DNA of 64,000 bases from Metridium senile (lineage: Eukaryota; Cnidaria; Anthozoa; Actiniaria; Metridiidae): NCBI GenBank assembly GCA_949775045.1, contig OX459103.1:3698701-3762700 (forward strand). Reading direction: 5' to 3'. Each line of letters begins with the position of its first letter. The first letter of the stretch is position 1. Positions 1 through 13,057 of this stretch are shown here, one piece after another. Position numbers and translations under genes: made by a program. The notes beneath the pieces were generated by a model that saw nothing but the letters and a program-made list of their open reading frames with translations, made no database searches and was not told the origin of the DNA.

Positions 1-865
1 TTAAAATAAAAGTCTTGAGGGAGAAAATGACAAAATAGTGGAGAATAAGCGATCTACTACGTGTTTTGAATATATTTTGACTTGCAGTCGACACACGTCA
101 CTGAACGCTCGCGCGCTCGGTATTTTCACTTTCCAGACTTTCCATTATCTGTCTTTTTCGGCAAAATAAAAAGAAAAGTTATATTCTTTCAAAATATTTC
201 AAATTTGACCTATACTAGTTGGTTTATACTAAAACAACTAGACCTCTCGCCCTCATGGTCTGCGAGTCAACAGTGCGCTGGACCCTTACATCTCGGTCGG
301 GAAAATAAGGGCCGGATCACTTATTTCCCGATTGGGATACAGTTGGATTTAATCAGTAACGGTAAAATCCCGCGTGGTTTATTTCAACGCTAAACCACGG
401 AAATTTGTCGTTTTTATAGCTATTACTATATTTATTTACGGAATGTAGAACAATTGCTTGTTGTGAATTGTATCATGGTGCCCATTAGAGCCACAAGGCG
501 ATATTCAATCCCTTTGTCGAAGTGGTAGGCGGTAGTCGGTAGTCGATTTTAAAAACTGATGATCTCTAAAAGGTACGCATAAATAAATAAAAAACTGTCA
601 ACTAAGGTGTTATTGATTTCAACTCTAAAAGGTAGGTAGACCTGTGCGATGTTCTTGGCAGCTAATTAGATCCAGAACTGTTCTAGTCTAGAAGGTTGTC
701 CGGCTAATTGCAACAGAGTCGACAATCATAACCGAACAAGTACCATAAAAAAAAACATAGCCAACACCATATTAAACTGTCCGCATCCCTATACGTACAG
801 TAGCTAGTCTAATGACTATTAATATATTTTAATCAAAATGAATGTAAATGAGTCAGAATATAAAT

Positions 866-962
866 GGAAACTAGCGAGTAAACTAGTATAGACTGCGTCG
901 GTGTTTGATATAAATGATAGGTAATTTAACGAAATTTGGAACACCGTAAAAAATGTTGACAT
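866..962. repeat. Dispersed repeat, copy 1 (partner at 24889-25003)
   Basis: The block running from 'ctagcgagtaaacta' to 'aacaccgtaaaaaatgttga' recurs with scattered differences near 24.9 kb. No terminal inverted repeat is evident, so the type of element is unknown. Confidence 0.6.
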
Positions 963-1325
963 TTCGAGCTTTAGCCCTTCGTCAATGAGAATGTAGCTGA
1001 CGGCGGGCGAATCAACCAAACTAATTCAAAAGCTTCCAAAAATCCGGATCTAAAAATATCAAGTTGAAAGTTTATTTAGTTATTTTTGTTTCAAGACTTT
1101 TGACCCTGCCAGTTTTGATTGAAATGACACAAGTTATAATCAAGAATTGAATGGAAGTGAGGACATGATGTCGACCGCGAAACGTCCCTCGTTCCGTTCT
1201 GTTGCCTTTGATATTCTCAATCAAAATGTCTCTACTGGGATTTTCACATCATTCTCATTTTGTAGGAGTATTAAAGCTTTGTATGTTGAAAGAGGCTGAG
1301 CCCGAAGTATCGATTCAATATTAAA

Positions 1326-1460
1326 ATAAATATACAAATCACTTTTTTAACGTATCATACTTATAGCCAAATACAAGGGTCCAAATAGTTGGGGACACTC
1401 AGACCCACACCAGCTACCTCTACGTTAAATATTTTAGCACACAACTCTGATCGCAAGTAT
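1326..1460. repeat. Dispersed repeat, copy 1 (partner at 9590-9720)
   Basis: It shares 'aatcacttttttaacgt' at one end and 'gttaaatattttagcacaca' at the other with the block at 9.6 kb, with a diverged middle rich in cactcac. Class unknown. Confidence 0.55.
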
Positions 1461-3196
1461 AAGCAGAGCATATTGTTCATTTACAGAACCTAAATCTTAC
1501 CTTAACAAGCTGGGTATATCTTCTTCAACTCGCCCAACGCCGCTGTAATGTGAAAAACATATAAACTGTTCATATGTATCAAGAAATACTGACGTAGGTA
1601 TCACGAGTCTGAGATGCGTTTGGGAGAATTCGAGAGCAGATCGGTCCAACCACGAGACAAAGTCGAGTCTAATAACCATTAGAATTAATTTGGATAGTAC
1701 GCGTGCGTTGATTGGTCAAAAAACCGCTTTTCATGAGAACATGAAAGACACTAACGCCATTTTTAAGCGCGCGCGCTCATTCAACAGGTCTTTCGTGCGC
1801 TCGTATTGGTCAGTTTCCAGAAAATGCAACGTAGGGAGAAACGAATAAAAGGGCAATATCACGTTTTGCGTGATTATTTTATATAAAAGATAGAACATGT
1901 CTTCTGTGTTTTCACTGACTTATGAAAACCTCGATACGTTTGGGTGAATTCTCGAGCAGGTCCAAACATGAGACGAATTTACGCTGTCGGATGGAACGAA
2001 CTTCTTTGGTTGAATATATTTCAATATAATCACTGTCACCAGTCCCTTTTTTGAAACAAAACGGCAGTAATACACCAGGGAAAAGCTATTGCACAAATAT
2101 TTCCAGTTTTTTTCCGATATCTTGTTCCAAAATTTTCGAAAACGTTTTTCGGAATTTAGTATTCCATTTAAATTTGCACCAGAATCTTCTGTTGTTTTTT
2201 TTTTTTTCATTTTGTTTGATATAAGCACACACTAATCAATAAGTTTGGGTCTTTGTCGCTCGTCGTGGGTGTGAAGTCGAGGTTCGTAAAATATGACCCA
2301 CGACATGTTATTTCAGACCCACGACCCATTTCCATTTTTTGGCGGAATATAGGTAAGCTTCGAAAGCATATGGTTAGCAAACTCCCCTCTGGTTTGGTAA
2401 AGAAAAGGGTATATTTGTATTTCCACACAGAATTTTCAATTGTTGTTTTTGAAATCGCCCGCTAATTAGAGTTGAATCAAAGCGAACCGACTATCAGGTT
2501 TGTTACTCAATGTTGCACGCAATGGAGAACTATGCAATAGATCATCATACTATCAAAAACCATAAGTAACAAAGAAATTTGTTATAATAATTAGTCTTTC
2601 CAGTACAATTATAATAGCTTTCAACTTCGTTTCAAAGGTAACTGTAACTATAATAAGTAAGGATATCGTGAAAGTAGGTGTGAAATTTGTAAGGGGCGTT
2701 ACTCAATAATACGTCATTAGCCAATTAAGAAAAAGCATAGACCAACAAACAAGCCTCTTCATCAGTCTCCGCCTGCAGTCCGATTTCGAAACTTTGGATT
2801 TTACTGACCATTTTTCAATGCTTTTCATAATAAAATGTACGTTTCTCCATGTTTTTGTTGGTAAGATTACCGTTTCATAAGGTTTGTCCGAGAAATGTTT
2901 ACACGCTCTATTTTCACTACATAAAACTCCGCGAAATGCTAGCAAGGGTTATGCAAAATACCAAGATCTTTTGAAAACACCTTCATTCTGTGTCGTGTAT
3001 ATATCATTGACACGGGCTTTTTGAGGGTATTTAAATTTCCTTGAACCAATATTCAGGGCTTTTAGACGATTTCACCAACGCGACTAGATAGATGTTTGGA
3101 TGTTTCTTTTCTCCCATAACTTAACCTTTCCGAGCTTTGAGCATAGATAATCAGATTGAAAGTGGAGTACCATTTCTAGTACTGTCGAGCAGACCC

Positions 3197-3469
3197 ATTA
3201 GAGCGATTTCACATAACGCATTTTAGTATGCTAATGAGTTAAATAATATTCTAATGACCTTCACATTGGGGAATACACATTTAGTGTACATAAATATTTT
3301 GTTTTTTTCGTTCTATCTGATAAATGAGCAAAATCTTAAATATTGTTTCTAATACGTCAGCCAGTTCTGATACTTTTTTTTACGAGATTTGTGATAAATA
3401 TGCGAAGCTCATTAGCTTGTTATTTTACTCATTAGCATACTAAAATGCATTATGTGAAATCGCTCTAAT
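3197..3469. mobile_element. MITE with about 45 bp terminal inverted repeats
   Basis: The left end 'attagagcgatttcacata' and the right end 'tatgtgaaatcgctctaat' are inverted copies, and the match continues through 'ttagtatgctaatgag'. There is no coding capacity in about 273 bp, typical of a non-autonomous DNA transposon. Confidence 0.8.
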
Positions 3470-3766
3470 AGAGTGAAAGCAATTACAAACCCACAAAATA
3501 GATGTTAGTCTAATACACCTTGACAGTGTCAAATTTCATTATTTTCTTTTGCGTTTATTTGACTATTACACTGACTTTAGATTAGATTCTGTTTCACTGC
3601 GTGCAATATGGAGAGAAATTATAAGAGAGAGCGTGCTGTAGGGTTAAAATTGGAACTGCGATTTGAACTATTTTTGAACATGGAAAATGAGATTGGGGAC
3701 ACTGGGACTGGGACTTGGCAACTGAAAGTTGGAAATACAAATACAAAATGGGAAAGACCCAAGTGA

Positions 3767-3860
3767 TTTCGCGCGTGCACTTAGTATAAGCCAATCAGAA
3801 GCATTTCTGTCGTATCAACAACAGTTCCAAGATGGCGTCGTTTGAGAGAGTTGTTTTCCC
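3767..3860 (+). repeat. Paralogous 'ATGGCGTCGTTTGAGAGAG' segment, copy 1
   Basis: This segment (cgcgcg-rich, then 'ataagccaatcagaagcatt', a CCAAT-type motif, then a start-like ATG that would encode MASFERVV) matches 8818-8920 closely. It looks like a promoter plus first-exon fragment that has been copied. No downstream exon could be joined. Confidence 0.5.
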
Positions 3861-3931
3861 ATGTTAACACTTGATAAATACATTCTTAAAATAACTTAAT
3901 ATTAAAAAGTCTCTTTCAAGCTTGAACGGAC

Positions 3932-4089
3932 TCCAGGGGCGGATCCAGGGGAGGGGAATTGGGTGACTACCCCCCCTTTTCTAAGCAGTTATATCTCACG
4001 TCCGGGATAGCTCCAGCATTATTAGGGTTTTTATATATCCGAAACCAAAATTCCCCCCCTTTTTGAAAATCCTGGATCCGCCCCTGGAC
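3932..4089. mobile_element. MITE with ccaggggcggatccagg ends
   Basis: The left 'ccaggggcggatccagg' and right 'cctggatccgcccctgg' are inverted repeats about 158 bp apart, with C-rich blocks just inside both. Ends of this kind are common in invertebrate hAT-like MITEs; that assignment is from general knowledge. Confidence 0.75.
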
Positions 4090-4133
4090 TCTTACGGCTT
4101 GTTTTGCTCACATTCGGAGAAGAGGATTGTAAC

Positions 4134-4520
4134 TTAGACGGCTTTCTCCACAAGAGACGTTTCTTTTTTGGCGTCTCCAAGGTTCGCTTTTGTCCTTCGA
4201 TTTTCCGTTCTCTTTTTGGATACTACAGAACCTTTCACAAAGTGGTATAGGATTCCTAAGTTTTTGATTTTTCGACCACAAGGGTTACAAACGTTATTGG
4301 ACTGTTCTGTATTGTTCACGATGGGAATTCCGACCTCTTTACAAATATCAGCTAGCACAACACCGAAAGAATCTTTTCTTTTGGAAGGCTTGAATAAATT
4401 CTCGGACGATAGTGAGCTCTGCTTTCCCGATGATTCCAAATTTAACCTTAAAATTACAGCTACAAAATCTACAGTTCTTTCTCGCTTCGCAAACGGATAT
4501 GTTTTGAAGTTGACAACCAA
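4134..4520 (-). CDS. Possible ORF or gene remnant with a Cys-pair motif, unknown function
   Basis: This 128-codon open frame is lysine-rich. It contains CNPCGRKIKNL (C-x2-C) after a hydrophobic stretch, FGVVLADICKEVG, which looks protein-like. A second frame at 4348-4566 reads CFGCQ and CRFCSC, so the piece may be a frameshifted remnant of a zinc-binding N-terminal domain. I recall similar C-x-P-C-G/A-R-K-I segments at the start of cnidarian multigene-family proteins, but cannot name the family. The plus-strand ORF overlapping it is probably a shadow. Whether it is expressed is unknown. Confidence 0.3.
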   Translation of the reverse strand: MVVNFKTYPFAKRERTVDFVAVILRLNLESSGKQSSLSSENLFKPSKRKDSFGVVLADICKEVGIPIVNNTEQSNNVCNPCGRKIKNLGILYHFVKGSVVSKKRTENRRTKANLGDAKKETSLVEKAV

Positions 4521-4575
4521 AACATTTCACGTCGATCAAATGTTTATATCGGAAGTAAAGTTTCACTTCCGCTAA

Positions 4576-6021
4576 ATTCTACGGTGCATTTTGATAGGCT
4601 TTCATGGGAGCGATCATGCATAACTAATTAGGGGGTGTATTTCGAAATAGCAGGGCTTGCCTGCAGGCGTTTTTTCCCTCTATCTTCTCCCCATTTCCCC
4701 TAGGCCCCCGCTGAAACGCCTGGCTACGCAGGCTACTTGGACAGAAAAAGTTCACTGCTGCTCTATCAGGGATAAAAATAATAAAAATAAAACGCCTAAA
4801 AGTAACCGAAATTCGTTTGTCTCGAGGCGCCATTTTGGAACTTTTCGCTTTGACAAACAATTCTTTGCGCGCTTCGAAGCGAGATCACCTGGCCTGGAAA
4901 CATGTATGTAGATCTAAAGTCCACAGATCATTCTGGAAACGCCTAAATCATACCGTCTCGAGGGAACACGGGTGAAAAACGCACTGCCAAGCTCGGAAGA
5001 CGGTCGTGTTCACAATAAAACCATTGGAGATTTACAGGCGTTTGGTAAATCTTAAAAATTAAGAAAGTTCGAGGAAAGTTAGTGCTTATTTTTTCCTAAC
5101 ACATCACATTAGTTGTTTTCTTTCCCTGGTCAAATAATACAAGAGAAATTGTCATAATAGATACCACAAGAAATCCTTCGTAAAATATTAAGTTAGTCTT
5201 TTTGCTTTCGCATGCGCCGTGCGTTTTTCACCCGTGTCTCTAGAGGGACGGTACAAACAGTTGTTGTGTTCTGTTATTCTCCGAACAGTTTCCGAAGTGA
5301 CCTCGGCACAATTTACGAACCGAATGTCCGAGTTTCTCCCATCCATCATGTGAACTTGCAGCTTGTAAAAATAATTTTGCACTGGGTCTTGGGGGACGAT
5401 TTGTGCAGGGAACTGGGATTTGGTTAAAACTCCCAGGGACAAATTCAATATCGCACCCAGAGCCCGCGTTACTTTTGGCCTGTGTTCTTTGCCGCAAGCC
5501 AAACGTTACGCGATCTATGGGTACGAGATTGGGTAAATGTATACCATTGTAAACATTAGGAATTTTGGACTACAGTGTTTGAAGCGGATTTATAAGAAAT
5601 TCCCCGAATATATAAGCTTGAGTTTCCGTGTACATAACCTTTGTTATATTGTGAAGCTACCTTTAATTTACACTTATATATGTTTACATTTTGAGAAAAA
5701 TGCGATGACAGTCAAATGAATGTCAGACTTGTGAGCTGGAGCATGATCCTTTTTTTCGCGCATGCGTGGTCGTTTGACCGCTGGGTTGACTTGGTAAACA
5801 TTTGGATTGGGAAATGAAATCTCTTTCTAAAATTTTAAAAAAATATGAAAGAATTAGCTCAAGGGTCCTTTTAGGGTTCTGGCTCAAAAATCAGTTACGT
5901 ATCTAACCCTTACTTATAGTGTATATATCATAGTACCAAAGGCATTAGCATTGTCACGTTTAAGATATCAAATATCTTCTGTCTCCGCTCTGGGTACAAG
6001 ATTACACTGAACGCAAATACA
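4576..6021. other. Intergenic, with diverged gene-family fragments
   Basis: The segment 4735-4900 resembles 8990-9130 (shared 'gctgctct' then 'aaaaataaaacgc'-type text). Around 4945-4980 and 5215-5255 an inverted pair both read like LE-T-R-V-K-N-A ('cacgggtgaaaaacgca' and its complement). The short ORFs at 5188-5502 on the minus strand belong to this pair. These look like broken pieces of a repeated gene family; no intact gene is visible. Confidence 0.4.
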
Positions 6022-6358
6022 ATACACCTATTTCAAAAATCGTTGTCGTAGCCGAAGCTACAGTCCACCGTCGGTAATATGAACAGAATGTGCGATTTAT
6101 TACACGTTTTTCAATAAATATTTGTTTTAAAAATTTAAATCTTCTTCCACTGTAATAACACTTTATGGTCATATAACACAAACACGTACAATTAACATAT
6201 ATTATGAATAAATCGAAAACAAGAGAAGAAATACAAATACGTACAATTAAAATATATTATGAATAAATCGAAAACGAGAAGAAATACCGACACCCTTTGC
6301 AGGCTTCAGAGTGTGGACTGTAGCTTTGATTGCGACAACGATTTTAAAATGGGTGTAT
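6022..6358. mobile_element. MITE family A, copy 1
   Basis: Inverted ends: 'atacacctatttcaaaaatc' on the left and 'gattttaaaatgggtgtat' on the right. The subterminal 'gaagctacagtccac' and 'gtggactgtagctt' also pair. The interior carries a two-fold tandem repeat of 'tattatgaataaatcgaaaa'. Related copies lie at 30941-31232 and 40120-40610. Confidence 0.8.
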
Positions 6359-6895
6359 AAACTTATTGGATTCATCCGAGCCCATTATGACAGAATATTA
6401 AGTCGAGAATCCAATATTGGGCGAGACTGCACGAGTAAGCAATGAAAAAGTTGCAGTCCAATAGGTTGCTGTATAAAAATAATCGATCGCCACGTGACTA
6501 AAATACGGAGACGTGAATGGGTGATTATTTGCGAGGTATGCAATGATGCTTTATTCACAGCCCATTAATGAATCTTTTTTTAAAGTTGAAAGTTCATTTA
6601 AGCTGTATTTTCACTGCAAAATGTGAAATAAGTATCAACGGTCAACCGAATATTCCAAATGGGCTACCGTTGTGCTTTTACCGGTCCTTTAAAGTGTTAT
6701 TTTTGTAAAAATCGAGTCAGTTGCAAGTATATTGAGCATGCTCTGTAAGTACTTGGTAAAATTGACAAGGGACATTGTTATAGAGATTTTCGAGACAGAC
6801 AAGCCGATAGGTACAGATAGGAAACGGATACTAACAGTCAAAGAAGGACAGAGACTGTGCAACCGCTCCTTACACAACGAGAGGCTGCAAAGGAG
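6359..6895. other. Intergenic, nothing recognised
   Basis: Unique-looking AT-rich sequence with no exon, RNA gene or repeat that I can support. Confidence 0.5.
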
Positions 6896-7491
6896 GCTAG
6901 ACCGAGAAAGACAGACAGACAGACGGGCAAACAGACAGATAGACAGACAGACAAAGATGGATGAACAGACATATAGACGGACAGACAAAGACAGATAGAC
7001 GGACAGACAAAGACAGATAGACAAACAGACAAAGACAGATAGACGGACAGACAAAGACAGATAGACGGACAGACAAAGACAGATAGACGGACAGACAAAG
7101 AAAGACAGACAGACAGACAAAGACGGATAAACAGACAGATAGACAGACAGACAAAGACAGATAGACAGACAGACAAAGACGGATAAACAGATAGAAAAAC
7201 AGACAGCTAGACAGACAGACAAACAGACAGGGAAGGATAGAGAGACAAAGAGGGATAAACAGACAGACAGAGACGAATAGACAGAGACGGATAGACATAC
7301 AGAGACGGATATACAGACAGACAGAGCTGACTAGACAGACAGAGATGAGTAGACAGACAGACAGAGACGGATAGACAGACAAAGACGGATAGACAGACAG
7401 ACAGAGACGGATAGACAGACAAAGACAGATAGACCAACAGACAAAGACGGCCCGGATAGACAGACAGACAAATACAGATTGACAGATAGAT

Positions 7492-7528
<37 letters not shown>

Positions 7529-7530
7529 AA
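6896..7530. repeat. (GACA/GATA)n satellite
   Basis: Degenerate tandem array of agacagac, agatagac and acaaagac units, ending in a pure (cagA) run near 7490-7525. All the long SVCLSV-type frames here are translations of this array and are not genes. Confidence 0.95.
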
Positions 7531-7652
7531 ATAAGCTCTCCCTTGCGACTATACCCTTGAAATAGTTGTAAGAGATTTAGAAAGAAAACATCAGCTAAAA
7601 CCAATATCTACATTTACACCAATAAACCATTACATTTTAACGGATTTAAAAT

Positions 7653-7848
7653 CTACTCGGTCTCCGATGTCAACTTCTTGTAAGCTTCTCTCTTCATAGC
7701 ATTGACTTTAGCCACTACTTTCAGGGCTGGACCCAGCTTCATCTTCAGCGCAACTACCATATGTTCTTCTTTAAGCAGCATTAAAGCCTGGCCGTCTATC
7801 TCCTCAGACACAAAGGCATCTGCATACTCCTCACACCCTGGTAGACCT
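7653..7848 (-). CDS. PHC: PHC coding exon 6 (terminal, SAM)
   Basis: The acceptor is TTGTATACAG just above 7848. The exon encodes residues 243-306, starting GLPGCEEYADAF and ending KLTSETE before the stop. The following roughly 120 bp before the GACA array should be 3'UTR; I saw no clear AATAAA on this strand. Confidence 0.92.
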
Positions 7849-10800
7849 CTGTATACAAAACAAACAAGAAAATATAACACGTAATGATAATAAGATAGAT
7901 ATTGATGATGGTGATGATGTTGATAATGATGATGTTGATAATGATGATGATGGTGTTGATGGTGGTGATGATGGTGGTGATGATGGTGGTGATGATGATT
8001 ATGATACAGATAATGATGAAAGGGATGATGGTGATGATAATGGTGATGGAAACGACGATGATGGTGATGATAATTATGATGATGGTGGTGATGATGAAAG
8101 GGATGATGGTAACGATGATGATTTTGGTGATGATGATGATGACAATGATAATGGTGATGATGATGATAGGGATGATGGTGGTGATGATGATAGGGATGAT
8201 GGTAACGATGATAATTTTGGTGATGATGATGACAATGGTGATGGTGGCAATGATCATGGTAACGATAATGATAATGGTGATGATGATAGGGATGATGGTA
8301 ACGATGGTGATGATAATTGTGATGGTTACGATAATGTTGGTGATGATGATGATAGAGGTGGTGATGCTGCTGCTAATTAGTAATGATGATGATGATCACT
8401 GACTATGGGGACTGCTGATGAGGCAGGATAATAATGATAGTGATGGCAAAGCGTCTTGGACAATTTGGATACGAGCGCTATATAAATAAACATCATTATG
8501 ATGGGGATGGTGATGATGACAATGTTTATGATAATGATGATAGAAGTAATGACGATGGTAATAGTCATTATACCTGATATAGTTTGAGACTTGTTCGATG
8601 TTCCATTTAGCTTCTTCAATGTGTTCATATATCCAAAGTGGCTCTATCTCTCCTCGAGACCAATCAAAGTACATACAAGGCGCATTGTCTACAATTCAAT
8701 AACTTAATTAGTACATAGCCTCTCTCTCTATCGTTGTGGGTATTATTTATTTCTCATGCAACTCCTTCTTCTGGTTTTCCTGTGTTATGGTTTTATTGAC
8801 GGTAAGGAGACCAGGCGATTTAGCGCGCGCACTTCCGGTTAGAATAAGCCAATCAGAAGCATTTTTGCCGCATCGCCAACAGTTCCAAAATGGCGTCGTT
8901 TGAGAGAGTTGTTTCCCGCGCCACGGGAAGGTAACCCTTTAAAAATACGTCCTTAGCAAAACTTTACATTAAAAAATAATATGCAGCTTGGACAACAAAC
9001 GTTCTCTGCTGCTCTGTCAGCAATAAACAAGAATAAAAACAAAACGCAAATGCCTAAACGTAACAAAAACAAGCTTGCTGTCAGCTTTGAAACAAAACTT
9101 TGACAAATTCCTGGGATGACGTCACCTCATTTGCATTTTCAGATTTCAAATGTTCATATCTCAAAAAAGAGAGGCCGACATCAATAAATATTAAGTACAC
9201 TTATTATACACCTCATGTACAACAGATTTGCAAAATATCATGAAGGGCGTCAGGTACACTTTAACAGTTTGTGGAACTTAAAATACTTAAAATACCTAAC
9301 TTAAAATACTTTATACAATTCATGAAAAATTCATGATTATTTAACAAAAGAAATCACGTCCGCGACGAAGGTTGTATTTTAGATACGAAATCGTCGTGAT
9401 TTGCATAAGTTCTAACTTGAATTTTCTCGGCCAGATTTATTTTTATCTTGACAATTTTAGTACAATATCAAAGAACTAGCGTTGGACTTTCATAAGTACT
9501 ATACAATATTCGCGTCCGATCTGTATACAATAAACAACGGCTCGTCTTCAATTCGCCGTTGTATATCGCATACTGATTAATAATAAATAAAATAAAGAAA
9601 TAAAGAAATCACTTTTTTAACGTCTCAATGTATTTAGCCAGTGGCTATTTGAGGAGACTCACACTCACACTCACTGCCGCTTCGTTAAATATTTTAGCAC
9701 ACAACTTTGCTCACATGTTCAGCCGTTCATATTGTATACACCCTTTCTGAGAAACTTTGTCACCCGTGAAGTGAAAAGCCTACAAGCTAGTAGCGCAGGG
9801 GAGTATGGGTTATCTATGTATACTTTATTAGAACGCAGGGATTTTATGGCTACATTGCTAGACTTGTCAACATGTTATTGAGAAATGTCCATTTTGACTT
9901 ATCAAACAACAAGAAACGCGTTCCGAATGCACATTTAGTTTCTGAACTGATCCATGATCCTTTGCGCCACAAGCTTGTGTGCTTTTCACGGGTGACAAAC
10001 TTTCTCGGAAAGGGTGTATACAGTTATATGAAACAACGTTGCCGCTGACCAGCTTCGCGACTACACGACTCGACCTAAAAGGAGTATGGGTAGAAATCAC
10101 TGAAGCAGTTAACTGCATATTTTATCAACATCTTGAGCTCTCAGTGCCTTGTTTCCATTTTGATTAGCCATGACTCGAGCATACAGCGAAGATCTACGCT
10201 GGCGAGTGATTTGGATGACACAAGTCCTCTGCATGTATCAAAACTGAAGAAGTATAGCTATTTACTTGTCGATATTTCCTCGCTCTATACACCGGTTTAT
10301 CTCAAAATTCATCGTATACTCTCCATATTTCAGCATATACTCAAACGCGTGCTAAAAATTTCATTCTTCAGTGATTTTTACCCATACTACTGTTCGGGCT
10401 AGTCGCGTAGTCGCAAAACGGTCAGCAATAACGTTTTTTCAAATGACTGTATATAACAAATAGATCGATTTGCTTTCTACATTGGAGCCGGTACACTGTT
10501 TTGTTGAATATGCATTAGAATAAAGTAAATACTGACTCGAAAATTGTGCTTTCAACAAGTGCATATGATTTACACACAGCAAATTTGAAAATTTATGTCA
10601 ATAGTTCGTCGCTTGGTAAACGATGTGTTTGCTTAAACAAGAGGCTATAAAACTAGGGTTATTTGTAAACCGGTTACACACCAAATCATAATAATACCAC
10701 AAAATCACAGTTTAAGATTAAAAATTAAGAGAAAATTATCATTTTAATCGGGAAAAGGAATGCATAATCAGGACCAAAATCAATGCCAAATAAGTTTCTT

Positions 10801-13024
10801 TAGAAGATGGAATATAACATAAATATTATATACAAAACGTTAAACGTCTAACACGCTCAAAATTGCTAGAAATGGTTATAAGTAAGCTTTTAGTTTTGGC
10901 AGAAAAATACAAAAATGAATTGTTTTTTTGCTTTATTTTTCAAATTTTAGTCTATTTTACTCTTTTAAACAAAAAAGGAATCAATAATTATAACAATTTG
11001 TTTAAAATTTCTAGAAAAAAAATGGTTATAAGTAAGCTTTTAATTCTGGTAGAAAAACACAAAAATGACTTTTTCCTTTTTTACCTTATTTTTCTATTTT
11101 TTAGTCTATTTTACTCTTTTAAACAAAAAAAGAAATCAATAATTATAACAATTTGTTTAAAATTAGTTTATGAATTTGAAAAGCAGAAAATGGATGCGTT
11201 AATCACAAACATTAGTTCAAAATTGCAAAACCCAAATAAGAACAAAATAGTTTTATAGAAGCTTCAAACTCCTCACTGAAAAACAATTCAATTCCAAGAA
11301 AACTTATTGCCAAATCGATCGTAAATATCATATCGGTTTTTGCATGATAGAATTAAACGCTAATTATTCAGAACATTTAGCTAGAATTTACTCATAGTTC
11401 TGCAAATTTATACAACACACCTTTTCCATCAGTAGAATCCTGACCCTTTTTCTTGTCTTTCATTAAATCGTTTCCCATCTTCGCGTTATTTATGGCTTAA
11501 ACTTAAAACGGCTAGCAGTAGGTGTATTGCTGGAGGAACTACAGCAAAAGGAGTTGGCTGTCCTTTTGCTAACAATATGAATTAAACAACGGGTTCGAAA
11601 TTGAATACTAATAATACAATTAGCGAGGGAAATACCAGAGAGTAACTAAACTTTACATGGTAACGGGAATATCTCTGTTGGAATCATACCAAGTAGCTTA
11701 GTCACATATCCTTCTTAAAAAACATCGGAAAAAGTGGAATTTTATTGTGTTTTTATTGTTCTATTTTTTGAAAAATTTTAAGATGCTATACTATGGTGAT
11801 GGCAAATTTGTACTCGAAAAATTAACTATCATTAGCATTTTCTTCTATTTATTTTTGTTTTATCTGCTTATTTTTTATTTGTTTACTTTTTTATTTATAT
11901 ATTTTTTTAAATATTTATTTGTTCGTTTGTTTATTCATTTATATATTTTTTGGAGAAATTATTTATTTCAATGTTTTAAAAATTATTGGTCATTAGTTTT
12001 TTATTTTATTTTATTTGTTCATTTTTTATTTGTTTACTTATTTATTTATATATATATATTTTTAATATTTATTTGTTCGTTTTTTTGTTTATTTATTGAT
12101 ATTTTTTGGATAAATGATGTATTTCAGTGTTTTAAAAATTATTATCATAGGCTTTTAATTTTGTTTGTTTCTTTGTTTATTTTTCATTTGTTTACTTATT
12201 TATTTATATATATTTTTAAATATTTATTGGTTCGTTTGTTTATTTATATATATTTTTTGGATAAAATTGTAGTCAAGTGTGTGTTTCGTATTGTATTTTT
12301 TGTCACCGATCTTTTTTGTTTCGGCTATTATACTGAAAACCTAAGATATAAAAAAAAAAATCAGAGACAGAAGTTTGTTAGTTTGTTTATTTGCCTGTTT
12401 GTTTGTTTGCTCTTCTGTCTGTTTGTTTGGCTATTTGCATGTTTGTTCGCTTGCTTGCTTGTTTGTCTGTCTGTCTGTCTGTCTGTTTGTTTGTTTGTCT
12501 ATTTGTTTGTTTTCTGTTTGCTTGTTTGTTTGGTTGTTTGTCTGTCTGTTTGTTTATTTGTTGTCTGCCTGTTTGTTTGTTTGTTTATTTGCTTGTCTGT
12601 CTGTCTGTTTGTTTATTTGCTTGTCTGTCTGTCTGTTTGTTTGTTTGTCTATTTGCATGTTTGTTCACTTGTTTGTTTGTTTGTTTGTCTGTCTGTCTGT
12701 CTGTTTGTTTATTTGCTTGTCTGTCTGTTCGTTCGTTTGTTTGTCCGTATTTGCATGTTTGTTCACTTGTTTGTTTGTTTGTTTGTCTGTCAGTTTTTTG
12801 TTTGCTTATTTGTTTATTTGTTCGTTTGCTTGTTTGTTTGTCTGTCTGTCTGTTGGTTTGTTTGTTTATCTGTTTGCTTGTTTGTCTGTTTGTTTTTGTT
12901 GGCTTAGTTGTTTGTTTGTTTGCTTAATTGTTTGTTTGTACGATTGCTTGTTTGTTGTTGACTGTTTGTTGGTTTGTTTATTTGTTTGTTTGTTTGTATT
13001 TTTGCTTTCAAAATTGCTTGTCTT

Positions 13025-13057
<33 letters not shown>

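Larger units (their letters stand above)
1..3196. other. Intergenic stretch, no gene recognised
   Basis: I see no convincing exon here; the open frames are short and have no family features. It holds a dispersed repeat at about 866-962 that recurs at 24889-25003, and one at about 1326-1460 that recurs at 9590-9720. Two loosely similar blocks occur near 1615-1680 and 1935-2000, both with an EcoRI-like gaattc and a gagac core. The rest is AT-rich unique-looking DNA. Confidence 0.6.

Noticed and set aside
4168..4575. 135-codon plus-strand ORF
   Set aside because: It overlaps the minus-strand Cys-pair frame, which looks more protein-like; the plus frame has no recognisable motif.
6689..7604. Cys/Leu/Ser-rich ORFs (SVCLSV)
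   Set aside because: Translations of the GACA satellite.
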